From Microbacterium psychrotolerans (GTDB lineage: Bacteria; Actinomycetota; Actinomycetes; Actinomycetales; Microbacteriaceae), in contig NZ_JAVFWO010000009.1 of assembly GCF_031085295.1 (NCBI RefSeq), forward strand, positions 1-64,000: 64,000 nt of DNA, written 5' to 3'. The position numbers were made by a program, and so were the translations under genes. Each line of letters starts with the position of its first letter. Positions within the stretch are counted from its first letter, which is position 1. Shown in pieces: positions 1 through 8,273 of this stretch. The notes beneath the pieces are model-generated. The model did not search any database. It was not told the DNA's origin and saw only the letters and a list, made by a program, of their open reading frames with translations.

Positions 1-24
1 GCGCGTCCCGTTCGAGTCTAAAAC

Positions 25-41
25 AGCTCTATATGAGAGCT
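25..41. promoter_or_regulatory. AT-rich inverted repeat upstream of small ORF
   Basis: A 6-bp inverted repeat (AGCTCT-atatg-AGAGCT) sits in an unusually AT-rich patch for this genome, with a second overlapping repeat (CTATA/TATAG, 29-44). It lies about 60 bp upstream of the small ORF at 105 and could be an operator or promoter element. No clear -35 box is visible. Confidence 0.25.
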
Positions 42-104
42 ATAGGTGCTCTATGCGTTCTGTAAGCTGTCTGTCAGAAACCCCTCAGCTGCTATGGTTC
101 GGGT

Positions 105-347
105 ATGGCTCGCCCATATGGAGATCCCGTCGAGATAATCACGGCGCCCGTGCCCGCCGAATCGCCGTTCATCCCGACCGACGCGAAGATCGTCGTGGGC
201 GCAGTGGCGCCCGCATCGCCGGATCCGATCCCGATCGTCCTGCTGCCGGGCTTCGAATATCGGATTCACGAGTGGCGACACCCGACCACGCACCAGATCC
301 ACTGGAGACTCGAACGCAGGAAGGCTGGTCGCCCGGGCGACGAATAG
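105..347 (+). CDS. Hypothetical 80-aa protein
   Basis: I do not recognise this 80-residue ORF. It is proline-rich in the first half (several PxP and PIP stretches) and ends in a basic, arginine-rich tail (about residues 58-80). No Shine-Dalgarno sequence is evident before the ATG, so the start or even the gene is uncertain. It faces the convergent polysaccharide gene that ends at 411. Confidence 0.4.
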   Translation: MARPYGDPVEIITAPVPAESPFIPTDAKIVVGAVAPASPDPIPIVLLPGFEYRIHEWRHPTTHQIHWRLERRKAGRPGDE

Positions 348-410
348 AGCGGCGCCGGCGCCGCCCGTAGTGTGGTGCGCCGGTCTCGGCGTCCATGAGT
401 CCGGCGTACG

Positions 411-2072
411 TCACGGTGTGTGTGGCGGCGGGAGTCCTCGGCTACGTTTGCGGGCTGGGCGAGCAACACTCTCGGCTTCCTGGCCGGGTTCGGCTTCCGC
501 TTCATTCGTCGGCCGGTCGATCTCCAGCTCCGCCACCAGCGTCCGCGCAGGTTCCGCGGCGCCGGTCGGTTCGACCTCCTCCCATTGCGACTCACCCGCT
601 CGCCCGCTCGTCGACGCAGCGGTGCTCCACGCGAAGTCATGGTCAGCCTCGGCGGCAATGGGTGCGCGTGGGGGAACATCCGCGTTCGCGACGTCGTCCT
701 CGGTCGGGCGGGTGGGTGCCTTGGCGGGGGCGTAGTCGTAGCGGGCGTCTTCTCGGGAGCGGGACATGTTGAACACGGCCCCTTCGACCGACGTCCCGAG
801 GGAGGTCAGTCGGTCCAGTGCTCGCCGCAGTTCGCGCACGCGGAGCACGCGGGCGCCGATGACGAGGATGACGCCGCCGAGCATGCGCGCCACCACGGCG
901 CCGTCCGGTACGGGGTTGATGGGTGGGCAGTCGATGATGGTCACGTCGAAGCGTTCGCGTATGCGTTGGAGTGCCGCGCTGGCCGCGGTCGACTCGAGCA
1001 GTTCGCTGGGGTTGGGGGGTCGGGAGCCGGCGAGGAGGACCTTGAGGTCGTCGGGGCCCCAGCTGACGATCGCGTCCTCGAGTGCGATGTCTCCGGTGAG
1101 CACGTCGGTGAACCCGGAGTACTCGGGAAGATCGAGCAGGCCGCTCAGCGTCGGTCGGCGCAGGTCGGCTTCCACGAGGCAGACCTCGAGGCCGGACGCG
1201 GCCAGCGCGGCGGCGATGTTGGCCGCTGTCGCGCTCTTGCCCTCGCCGGGGCGGGACGAGGTGATCGAGAAGACCTTGTGGACCTCGCCGGGCTGGAGGA
1301 ATCGGAGGTTGGCGCGCAGCTGCCGGTATTCCTCGCCGCGCCGGGAGCCGGCCTTGAGGACGGCGATGGGGTCTCGTTGTGCGCGGCGGTCGAACGAGAC
1401 GACTCCGAGCACGGGCAGCCCGGTGATCTCGGTGATCTGCTCCTTGTCGCGGACGCGGGCGTCGACGACGCCGCGGAGCACGACGAACACCGTCGCGGCG
1501 ACGAGGCCGGCGAGCAGGCCGGTCAGCAGCAGCAGGGGGACGTTGGGTGAGGATGGCGCCGTCGGGGGCTTGGCGGACTCGATGACCTGCAGTCGGACGG
1601 GCGACTGGCCGTCCACGCGCGGTGTCAGCGATGGCACGACCTCGGCGAGGAACTTCGACACCGAGTTGGCGATCGCGGCCGCCCGGGCGGGGGACTCGTC
1701 GGTTGCCGAGATGGTGATGACACTCGTGTTCAACGGCACCGATGTGGTGACCTGCCGGCGCAGCTGCGAGATCGTGACGTCCAGATCGAGGGAGTCGATG
1801 ACGGGGGCGAGCACCACCTCGCGGGTTGCGACCGCACTGAAGTTCCGAGCCTGCAACTGCGAGAAGTTCGACGTCTCGACAAGCTCTCTGGTGCTGGCTC
1901 CACCGGGCAGGGTCACGAAGACGTCCGAGCTTGCCGTGTACTGAGGGGAGGCCGCGATTGCCAGAGCCCCGCCGCCCAGCACCCCGAGCAGCATGCAGGC
2001 AACGACGATCGTCCAGTAGTGGCGGACGAGTCGCAGCATGGTTCTGGCGTCCATTGCATCGTTCCCGATCAC
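411..2072 (-). CDS. Wzz/BY-kinase-like polysaccharide biosynthesis protein
   Basis: A fused chain-length determinant and tyrosine-autokinase-like ATPase, the type that controls export and chain length of surface polysaccharide. An N-terminal membrane helix (about 20-40), a periplasmic segment and a second helix (about 179-199) form the Wzz part. The cytoplasmic P-loop domain shows Walker A SSRPGEGKS (Lys279), a Walker A'-like VEADLRRP near 300 and Walker B VTIIDCPP (Asp381). The acidic, proline-rich C-terminus has only a YDY pair, not the usual tyrosine cluster, so autokinase activity is doubtful. The GTG start overlaps the upstream gene's TGA (GTGA), which implies translational coupling. No glycosyltransferases are visible within the window edge. 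Confidence 0.9.
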   Translation of the reverse strand: MIGNDAMDARTMLRLVRHYWTIVVACMLLGVLGGGALAIAASPQYTASSDVFVTLPGGASTRELVETSNFSQLQARNFSAVATREVVLAPVIDSLDLDVTISQLRRQVTTSVPLNTSVITISATDESPARAAAIANSVSKFLAEVVPSLTPRVDGQSPVRLQVIESAKPPTAPSSPNVPLLLLTGLLAGLVAATVFVVLRGVVDARVRDKEQITEITGLPVLGVVSFDRRAQRDPIAVLKAGSRRGEEYRQLRANLRFLQPGEVHKVFSITSSRPGEGKSATAANIAAALAASGLEVCLVEADLRRPTLSGLLDLPEYSGFTDVLTGDIALEDAIVSWGPDDLKVLLAGSRPPNPSELLESTAASAALQRIRERFDVTIIDCPPINPVPDGAVVARMLGGVILVIGARVLRVRELRRALDRLTSLGTSVEGAVFNMSRSREDARYDYAPAKAPTRPTEDDVANADVPPRAPIAAEADHDFAWSTAASTSGRAGESQWEEVEPTGAAEPARTLVAELEIDRPTNEAEAEPGQEAESVARPARKRSRGLPPPHTP

Positions 2073-2407
2073 ACCGAGGTGATGACACCGTCGAGCTCGC
2101 GCCCGTGTCGCAGCATGGATTGACGCAGGAACTGATGCCGCATCAGTTCGATTGCTCCGCTCCGGATGGCGTGCCGCAACTCTGACTCAGCTCTGCGCCG
2201 CCGCCTCGGGGACATCGCCAGGACCGCATTCCACCGAGCGCTTCGGGTATACGTGGCTTTGGCGCTCGTCAGCGACTGTCCGCGCCGCTTGCGTCGTCGT
2301 CTGACGGCTTCTGTCAGCTGTGACGTTGTCGCGTAGCGTCCAGGGGCAGCGCCCAACGCGCGGCTGAACGGCTCCTTCGACGTGACGCTTCGATCCCACT
2401 CGAGCAT
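2069..2407 (-). CDS. Small Arg-rich protein coupled to the Wzz-like gene
   Basis: A 112-aa ORF of unknown family, highly basic in the middle (RRRRKRRGQS and PRRRRRAES stretches). Two things support it as a real gene. A good ribosome site (GGAGAGGG) lies a few bases before its ATG, and its TGA stop overlaps the GTG start of the polysaccharide chain-length/kinase gene. It may serve mainly as a leader whose translation couples to the downstream gene, or it may be a small nucleic-acid-binding protein. No HTH or other domain is recognised. Confidence 0.5.
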   Translation of the reverse strand: MLEWDRSVTSKEPFSRALGAAPGRYATTSQLTEAVRRRRKRRGQSLTSAKATYTRSARWNAVLAMSPRRRRRAESELRHAIRSGAIELMRHQFLRQSMLRHGRELDGVITSV

Positions 2408-2956
2408 CGGTTCCCTCTCCCGGAACCGATCGTCCACTGTCGTGTGCGGCAGCGGAACCCCTTGACATCTGTCGGCCCGCGTGCGCGGCTGACCGAACTC
2501 GCCGTCGGATGCCGCTCCGGGCCGTCCGCGCCGCCGGAACACGGCGTGGGCAGAAGAGACTGTGCGGGGGAGCAGCCGAAGCGCTGAGCTCGATCTCGTT
2601 GGACGGGTCGTCCCGCGTGACTTCGCAACAGCCGAAGACGGCGTGGAGGAGCTTCTGGTCCAGCTCTACCTGAACTCGCGGGCATAGGGCGTTCGGTGTC
2701 GAACGCTCCCGGCCTTTCGTGACGTGCCGGCCATCTCGCGGCATACCCAGGGAGACGGTAGCCCCGCGCTGCTCGGAGGTGCAGAGAGGTTGAGAAGCCC
2801 TCGCGTTCTGTGAATCCGCGCCGCTCGTGGTCGGCTACCGCAGCCTCGACAGGAGTGTCAACCCCTCACGCCTTGTTGCGCAGTGCGTCATGATCGCCAG
2901 CGGGCTGAATGCCCGACAAGGGGAGGGCGCGTCGTCCTGCCCGGAAAGGAACACCA
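2408..2956. other. Intergenic region without a supported gene
   Basis: About 550 bases between two divergent small genes. Several long open frames exist on both strands, but their translations are arginine/proline-rich shadows with no recognisable domain. It should contain the promoters for both flanking genes. I see no convincing -35/-10 pair. Confidence 0.4.
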
Positions 2957-3232
2957 ATGAGTATCGGAGCTGGAATCGCGCTCTTCGCGATAGGCGCCAT
3001 CCTGGCGTTCGCCGTCAACGTCGACATCGGGTGGGTGAGCCTTGACGTCGTCGGCTACATCCTCATGATCGCCGGCGCAGTGGTCTTCCTGACAGGCATC
3101 GTCTTGCTGTTCCGGCGTCGCCGGACCGACTCCGTCACGCGCACGGTAGCCGATCCCGCGGTCGCGCGGCCGGTCGATGCGGGGGTGACGCAGCGCGTCA
3201 CGCGCGAGACGGATGACACCGTCGGACTCTGA
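2957..3232 (+). CDS. DUF6458 family small membrane protein
   Basis: A 91-aa protein starting MSIGAGIALFAIGAILAFAV, which I recognise as the actinobacterial DUF6458 family. Two membrane helices (about 3-22 and 33-56) are followed by an arginine-rich stop-transfer RRRR and a polar cytoplasmic tail. The function is unknown. The ATG at 2957 is chosen over upstream starts because AAAGGA lies 6 bases before it and the family begins exactly here. It stands alone and ends at a hairpin shared with the convergent kinase gene. Confidence 0.88.
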   Translation: MSIGAGIALFAIGAILAFAVNVDIGWVSLDVVGYILMIAGAVVFLTGIVLLFRRRRTDSVTRTVADPAVARPVDAGVTQRVTRETDDTVGL

Positions 3233-3238
3233 CCCAAT

Positions 3239-3278
3239 CGCGAGAGGGGCGCAGCAGCCTGGCGGCGTCCCTCTCGCG
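3239..3278. terminator. Hairpin between convergent genes
   Basis: A perfect 10-bp stem, CGCGAGAGGG (3239-3248) pairing with CCCTCTCGCG (3269-3278), with a 20-nt loop. It lies between the stop codons of the convergent DUF6458 and kinase genes. There is no T-run, which is common for actinobacterial terminators. Confidence 0.55.
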
Positions 3279-3334
3279 AGCACTCGCGGGGGATCTCCGA
3301 GAGGTGTCACCGCAGTAGGCGTGATTCTTCACTC

Positions 3335-4687
3335 CTACTCGGCCTTCTTCCGCTCCTCCTGGGCCCGCTTGCGCTGCTCCTCGTCGAGCTTTTTCTGCTC
3401 CTCCTTGATCCGCTTCTGAGCCTCCTCCGCGGCCTCCCGCTCCTCCTCCGATAGGCCACTCTGGTCGTCCACAACGACATCCTCGTCGCCCGGGTCTTCG
3501 ACCTCAGTCGGCGCCGGTGGTTCGGACGGCACCGTGTCTGCCGGCGTGGTCGCTGCCGGCACCGGCGCCTGATCCGGTCCACCCATAAAAGAGAAGCCGA
3601 TGATGGCGGCGCCCGCGATCACTACGGCGGCGATCGATGCACCGACCACTGCAACCAGCCCGGTCCGACGCCCGGTACGCCCGGAGGATGGGGCGGGGTC
3701 CTCGGGCGCTGGGAGGAGTCGGGTGCGCGTGAGGGGCTCACCCTCAGTCGAGTCATAGACGTCGGTGGCTCCGGCATCAGCGCCGGCCTCGGCGGCCGCG
3801 GCAAGTGCGACGGGAACGGTAGCCCGGGTGCTCGATGCCGGTTCGGGCTGGCTGGGCACTGCGAGCCTTCCAGCTTGTGTCGCCACTTCGGCCGCAGTCG
3901 GCCGCGCGCCGGGGTCCGGGTCGAGCATGCGGGTCAGCAGTCGCGTCCAGCGCCGATCCACCGAGTCGGGGATGGTCGGCGGGTTCTGCAGCCGTCGGAG
4001 CGCCACCTCGGCGCCCTGCCCGCCGGCCTGGTCCCGGCGCCCTGTCAGCGCTTCGAGCAGCACGAGGCCGAGCGAGTAGACGTCTGCTGGCGGCGCCGGG
4101 TCTGCTCCGCGGACCTGCTCCGGCGCGAGGTACGCGGCGGTGCCGATGACCATGCCAGGGGAGGTGATGCGAGACGCGTCGAGCAGGAGCGCGATGCCGA
4201 AGTCCGCCAGCTTGGCATGAGGGCGCGCGCCGGGCAGCTGGGGAGGGGTGAGAAGCACGTTGGACGGCTTGATGTCGCGATGCACGATCCCAGCGCTGTG
4301 GACCACGTGCAGCGCCTCGCCGAGCTCCGCGGCGAAGTGGCCGACGATCTCAGGCGGAAGCGTCCCTTGGGCAAGCCGTGCGGCCAGCGTCGGGCCCTCG
4401 ACGAACTCCATCACCAGATACTCGGGACGTTGCGGCACGAGACGCGCGTCGTAGAGGGTGACGAGCGAGGGATGATTGAGCGAGGCCAGCACGGCCATCT
4501 CGCTGCGCGCGCGTTCCGAGGAAGCTCCGTCTATGCCGGGACGGATGACTTTGATCGCGACAGTGCGGCCGAGCACGACGTCCTCGCCTCGGTAGACCCG
4601 GGCCATTCCGCCTTCACCGACGCATTCCCCCAACCGGTAACGACCGTCGAGAAGCGCGGCTGTCGATTCAGCCTCCACGTTCGCCAT
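3335..4687 (-). CDS. Membrane-anchored Ser/Thr protein kinase (PknB type)
   Basis: A 450-aa Hanks-type kinase. The kinase domain runs from about residue 16 to 275, with a glycine loop GEGGMARVYRG, the ATP-binding lysine in AIKVI (Lys46), the catalytic loop HRDIKPSN, ADFG in the metal-binding position and APEQ. A linker leads to one membrane helix (about 342-369). The outer tail is a Pro/Glu/Asp stretch followed by a highly charged E/K/R coiled-coil-like end, not PASTA repeats, so the extracellular ligand is unclear. The ATG at 4687 is preceded by AAGGAGCGG. It is a single gene, and no phosphatase is adjacent. Confidence 0.93.
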   Translation of the reverse strand: MANVEAESTAALLDGRYRLGECVGEGGMARVYRGEDVVLGRTVAIKVIRPGIDGASSERARSEMAVLASLNHPSLVTLYDARLVPQRPEYLVMEFVEGPTLAARLAQGTLPPEIVGHFAAELGEALHVVHSAGIVHRDIKPSNVLLTPPQLPGARPHAKLADFGIALLLDASRITSPGMVIGTAAYLAPEQVRGADPAPPADVYSLGLVLLEALTGRRDQAGGQGAEVALRRLQNPPTIPDSVDRRWTRLLTRMLDPDPGARPTAAEVATQAGRLAVPSQPEPASSTRATVPVALAAAAEAGADAGATDVYDSTEGEPLTRTRLLPAPEDPAPSSGRTGRRTGLVAVVGASIAAVVIAGAAIIGFSFMGGPDQAPVPAATTPADTVPSEPPAPTEVEDPGDEDVVVDDQSGLSEEEREAAEEAQKRIKEEQKKLDEEQRKRAQEERKKAE

Positions 4688-4939
4688 CCGCTCCTTCCGT
4701 GGGCCCGCGAAGGAGCGGATCCGATTCGAAACTAACCCCTCAACCTCCCGGCTGATGCGCCTTGACCATAGCCGGTTGACGTGCAGTCGTCGCGCGCTGC
4801 GGCTGCAACTGCGCGGCGATGCGTACCGGTCGGTCGTCATCCGCGTTCCCCTGACCTTCTCTGCGTCGGTTCACTTCGATCGGGTGCTGACTCCTCGCGT
4901 GAGGTCGACGAGGCCCAGCCGCCAAGGAGCTGGAGCGCT

Positions 4940-5281
4940 TCATGGTCGGGTGATCCCGGTTCCTGCGGTGAGAACGGTCAGTTGCACCCCTGATTCACCC
5001 ACCAGGTCGAGCCCGTTGAAGTGGAGAGCCAGGGCACCGACCGCGCGGTGGTGAAAACGCTTCCCTCCGGACTGGTGCTCCCAGACGTCGTGGCGGCGGC
5101 CCCACAGGGTCAGGAGATGATCGCTGCGTGTGGACAGCTCTCCGACGAGGTCGTGCAGCGGTTTGCTGTGCGGGTCGCGTCCGGCTTCGGTGCGCAGGTG
5201 GGCCACGTTGATGCCCGCGATCGCGGATCGGGTGTGGCAACTCACCGTGACGTGCGGGTCCAGGCGGCTCAACCGCGGCCG
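4940..5281 (-). pseudogene. Truncated XRE regulator (MmyB-like ligand domain only)
   Basis: This stretch encodes about 110 residues that match the C-terminal MmyB-like ligand-binding domain of actinobacterial XRE regulators: HLRTEAGRDP, LVGELSTRSD, RRHDVWEHQSGGKRFHH, then the final beta strands ending ITRP and a stop. The N-terminal helix-turn-helix half (about 150 residues) is missing; the sequence runs out near 5300, where the divergent DUF998 gene begins. Intact homologues usually sit divergently beside a membrane protein they regulate, which fits the neighbour here. I infer an N-terminal deletion. Confidence 0.65.
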
Positions 5282-5351
5282 CGAGCTAACGCCGGGATAG
5301 AGTGCCGCGCAGGAGGATGCCCGTGGTTGCTGCAGGTTTGGCTGTCCGGTC

Positions 5352-5954
5352 TTGAGCGTCACTGACCTCGCCGCCGTGACGGCGCTCGTCGCCGGTGGGG
5401 TCACGGTTGCGCTGGTCGCGATCCTTCATGTGCTCGAGCCGGAGTATGACCCGTCTTGGCGGATGATCAGCGAGTACTCCTTCGGGCGATATGGGTGGGT
5501 CATGCGCCTGGCCTTCATCACGATGGCGATCAGCCCGGCGGCGTTGTGCGTGGCGTTGTGGCCGTTCGGTGGCGCGTGGACGGTCGGCCTTGCCGCTGTC
5601 GCGCTGGGTGCGCTTGGTGCCGCGTTCATCGATGCCGATCCGATCATGACTCCGCGCGCTCAGGGGACGCGTGTCGGCAGGGCGCATACGGTGCTGGGCG
5701 CCGTGTTGCTCGCAGGCTTTCCTCCTGCCGCGCTATTGGCAGGGTTCGGGGTGGCGCCCGCGTTCGGATGGGCGCTGGCGGTCGCCTCCGTTGTTCCCTT
5801 CGCCGGCCTGGTGTGGTTCCTTGTCGCTGCTGCTCCCGCGCACGGGCGGGGCGGTTCCCCTGAGATTCGAATCGGGTGGCCGGACAGGTTCTGTCTTGTC
5901 GCCTACCTGGGATGGGTGGTGGTTGCCGCTCTGGACGTTCTTACGTTCGTGTGA
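5352..5954 (+). CDS. DUF998 family membrane protein
   Basis: A 200-aa integral membrane protein with about six hydrophobic helices and the family-typical LHVLEPEYDPSWRMISEY near residue 25. DUF998 proteins are of unknown function. The TTG at 5352 has a poor ribosome site, and the GTG at 5376 is an alternative that still keeps the conserved region. It lies divergent from the truncated MmyB-type regulator, and these two are normally found together. It ends just before a long hairpin shared with the esterase gene. Confidence 0.8.
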   Translation: MSVTDLAAVTALVAGGVTVALVAILHVLEPEYDPSWRMISEYSFGRYGWVMRLAFITMAISPAALCVALWPFGGAWTVGLAAVALGALGAAFIDADPIMTPRAQGTRVGRAHTVLGAVLLAGFPPAALLAGFGVAPAFGWALAVASVVPFAGLVWFLVAAAPAHGRGGSPEIRIGWPDRFCLVAYLGWVVVAALDVLTFV

Positions 5955-6050
5955 TGCAAGAGCGCCGTTTCGGAGGCCGAGGCTGCACCGAGCGCTACCT
6001 CGCGGCATCTACCGCCCTGTTCTCGTTCACGAAGTAGCAGAGCGCACGGC

Positions 6051-6088
6051 AAATGCGGTGTGTGGTCTCTCGGCCGCACACCGCATTT
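6051..6088. terminator. Bidirectional hairpin terminator
   Basis: A 15-bp stem (12 bp perfect: AAATGCGGTGTG at 6051-6062 with CACACCGCATTT at 6077-6088, then one wobble and two G-C pairs) and an 8-nt loop. It lies between the convergent DUF998 and esterase genes. There is no T-tract. Confidence 0.65.
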
Positions 6089-6131
6089 CGCCGCGTCCCC
6101 CCTACGGTTCGGCGCGCGCATGTCGCGGTGA

Positions 6132-7730
6132 TCACCACGCGGTGTCAGGGAGGAACTGTTCCCACGCCCGTCGTCGGGCACGGCGGGGATCGTGTTCGAC
6201 GCGATCCGTCACGTCGATGATCAACGTGGATCGGTCGGGCTCGCGGTAGGACGGCCACGTCTCCTCGGGTGGAGCGCCCGCTGCGAATCGCAGCCACATG
6301 GTCCGCATGCGCTGGCCGGCGGCCGCGTACTCCTCCGCCCCGCCGAACGCAGTGATGAGCCGTGCCATCGCGAGGTCAGTGCGCGCGAAGAGGGCGAACA
6401 TCTCGACGCCATGGGTGGCGTCCAGGCCGAGGATCTCCAGTAGCCGCGGTGCCACGTCGAAGCGGTAGGCCCACGTGGGCGCGAAGCGCGAGTGGTAGTC
6501 GGTCACGCGTGTGCTGGGGAACCAGAAGCCGAAGTCCCCTCCGAAGTCCGCGGCGGCCCGTCGTGTGGGCAGTCCGGGATAGACGGCGCGCATGCGCCGT
6601 CGCGAACCGGCGGGGGCGCGTGCGAAGAGCGCCTCGATTCGCGGGGGAGTTCGGGGCAGGATGTCGACGCGGCCCCGGAAGATCGCCCCTTCGCGATTGT
6701 TCGTTCCGATGATGAGCGGAACGCGGTGCGCAGTTCCCGCGCGGAACGCCCGCAACGGGTGGTGGGGCAGGAAGTCGCCGTCGATGACCGGCGCCAGGCA
6801 GAAGGTGCCGGGGTAGGCGTCTGGCGTCCGGATCTGGAGTACCGTGCACGCTGCGACGAGATCGCTCGGCGATGCGGTCGTCAGCAGCTGGTGCGCCGTA
6901 CGGGGGACAGGGAGTGCTTCCGCGGACTCCTCTGCGTCGTGTCTCCCGCGAGACTCGAGCGTCTGGCGGAGGATCTGGACGTACTCGCCTGCCCATCGCC
7001 GACTCATCGAGGGCGGGTAGACGGCGCCCGGTGGCGGGCTCTGGGCGATGGCCCGAGCGAACAGCCCGCGCGCCGACGGCGTTGCCATCAGCGTCGTCAC
7101 CGCGTTGCCACCCGCCGAGGCGCCGAACACCGTCACGTTCTCGGCATCGCCGCCGAAGGCACCGATGTTCTCTCGCACCCATCTCAGCAGTGCCACCTGG
7201 TCGCGGAGCCCGAGATTGCTCGTCAACGGTCGATCAGGGGTCGAGTAGTCACTGAAGTCGAGGTAGCCGAGCGGCCCGAGGCGATAGTTGAAGCTGACGT
7301 ACACGACATGGCCGTCGCGGACGAATCCCTCGCCCTGCCCCGAGAAGTCTCGCGACGATCCGACGCTGTAACCGCCGCCGTGGATGTACACCATGACGGG
7401 CAGCGGGTTAGAGCCGTGATCGTCCCAGATGGGCGCGTGCACGTTCACCGTCAGGCAGTCCTCGTCCGCTGCGATCACCACGGATGGTGGATGGACGAGC
7501 GGATTGCGGAACGCCTGCGGGGCGGCCGAACCGAAGTCGATCGCGTCGCGGGTGCCCTCCCACGGCACCACAGCGGCGGGACTCGCGAATCGCCGTCCCC
7601 CTACGGGCGGCGCGGCATACGGGATTCCGCGCCAGGCAAGCAGCCCGCGTTCCCGCACGCCGCGTACCACGCCACCGACGACCCGCACGTCGACCGTCTC
7701 GTCGTCGTGCCGCCGGCGGCGGCCGATCAC
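6132..7730 (-). CDS. Type-B carboxylesterase (alpha/beta hydrolase)
   Basis: A 532-aa carboxylesterase of the COesterase family. It shows GVVRGV...GIPYAAPPVG at the N-terminus, the oxyanion-hole region YIHGGGYSVG, the nucleophile elbow FGASAGG and the histidine region THGVEMFALF. The usual elbow is GESAGG, so Glu is replaced by Ala, but the nucleophile Ser is kept. No signal peptide is seen (the N-terminus MIGRRRRHDDE is charged), so it is probably cytoplasmic. Substrate unknown. It appears monocistronic. Start codon moderately certain. Confidence 0.9.
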   Translation of the reverse strand: MIGRRRRHDDETVDVRVVGGVVRGVRERGLLAWRGIPYAAPPVGGRRFASPAAVVPWEGTRDAIDFGSAAPQAFRNPLVHPPSVVIAADEDCLTVNVHAPIWDDHGSNPLPVMVYIHGGGYSVGSSRDFSGQGEGFVRDGHVVYVSFNYRLGPLGYLDFSDYSTPDRPLTSNLGLRDQVALLRWVRENIGAFGGDAENVTVFGASAGGNAVTTLMATPSARGLFARAIAQSPPPGAVYPPSMSRRWAGEYVQILRQTLESRGRHDAEESAEALPVPRTAHQLLTTASPSDLVAACTVLQIRTPDAYPGTFCLAPVIDGDFLPHHPLRAFRAGTAHRVPLIIGTNNREGAIFRGRVDILPRTPPRIEALFARAPAGSRRRMRAVYPGLPTRRAAADFGGDFGFWFPSTRVTDYHSRFAPTWAYRFDVAPRLLEILGLDATHGVEMFALFARTDLAMARLITAFGGAEEYAAAGQRMRTMWLRFAAGAPPEETWPSYREPDRSTLIIDVTDRVEHDPRRARRRAWEQFLPDTAW

Positions 7731-8273
7731 GATCGCACGCTGCTCACTCCTCTACCTCAGCCTGATCGGGCGGTATCCGCAATGGGCAGCGTCGACGGCC
7801 GCCCGGCGGGCACACGGGTGCGAATGCGGAATACTGCCCCGAGCGCCGGTCAATCCCCGGCACGGTCAGGTGACCGCGGAGGTGGGGGGCGATGCCGGGC
7901 GAGTGAGCGGCATAGCCGCGAGCGGATCCTCACGCTGCTCGTTGAGGCACTCGGTGGCATCAGTCCACGCCAGAACTAACACGAGGACCGCCGCAACCGC
8001 CGGGGCTCCCGCCCGATCCTTCAAAGGAACTCGCTACGACTGGCCTGTCTCGGGACGGCGGTGGCAGTTCTGCATCAGGACATCGGCGACGCTGGGCGTC
8101 ACGAAGCCGCCTATGAACCGGGGGCGGATGTTGCGCAATAGTCCGCTCGTTCGTTGCACGGTAGCTGTGCCCACGCTTACGGTCGGTCGCTGTTCGGCAT
8201 CCTTCGAAGCTGGGGAGATGCCGTTCCGCCACAGAAGTCGTGGCACACCCATCGAAGACGCTGGAGGAGCCCC
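7731..8273. other. Intergenic region without a supported gene
   Basis: About 540 bases between divergent genes. Open frames here are shadows. One minus-strand stretch (about 7870-8020) reads like the hydrophobic/acidic end of a protein but has no start, so it may be gene debris. It must contain promoters for the esterase and for the secreted chimera, though none is clear. Confidence 0.35.

Noticed and set aside
411..2088. Several long open frames (300-480 codons) antisense or out of frame over the polysaccharide gene
   Set aside because: High-GC shadow frames: Arg/Pro/Gly/Ala-rich with no domains, and the other frame has clear Walker motifs.
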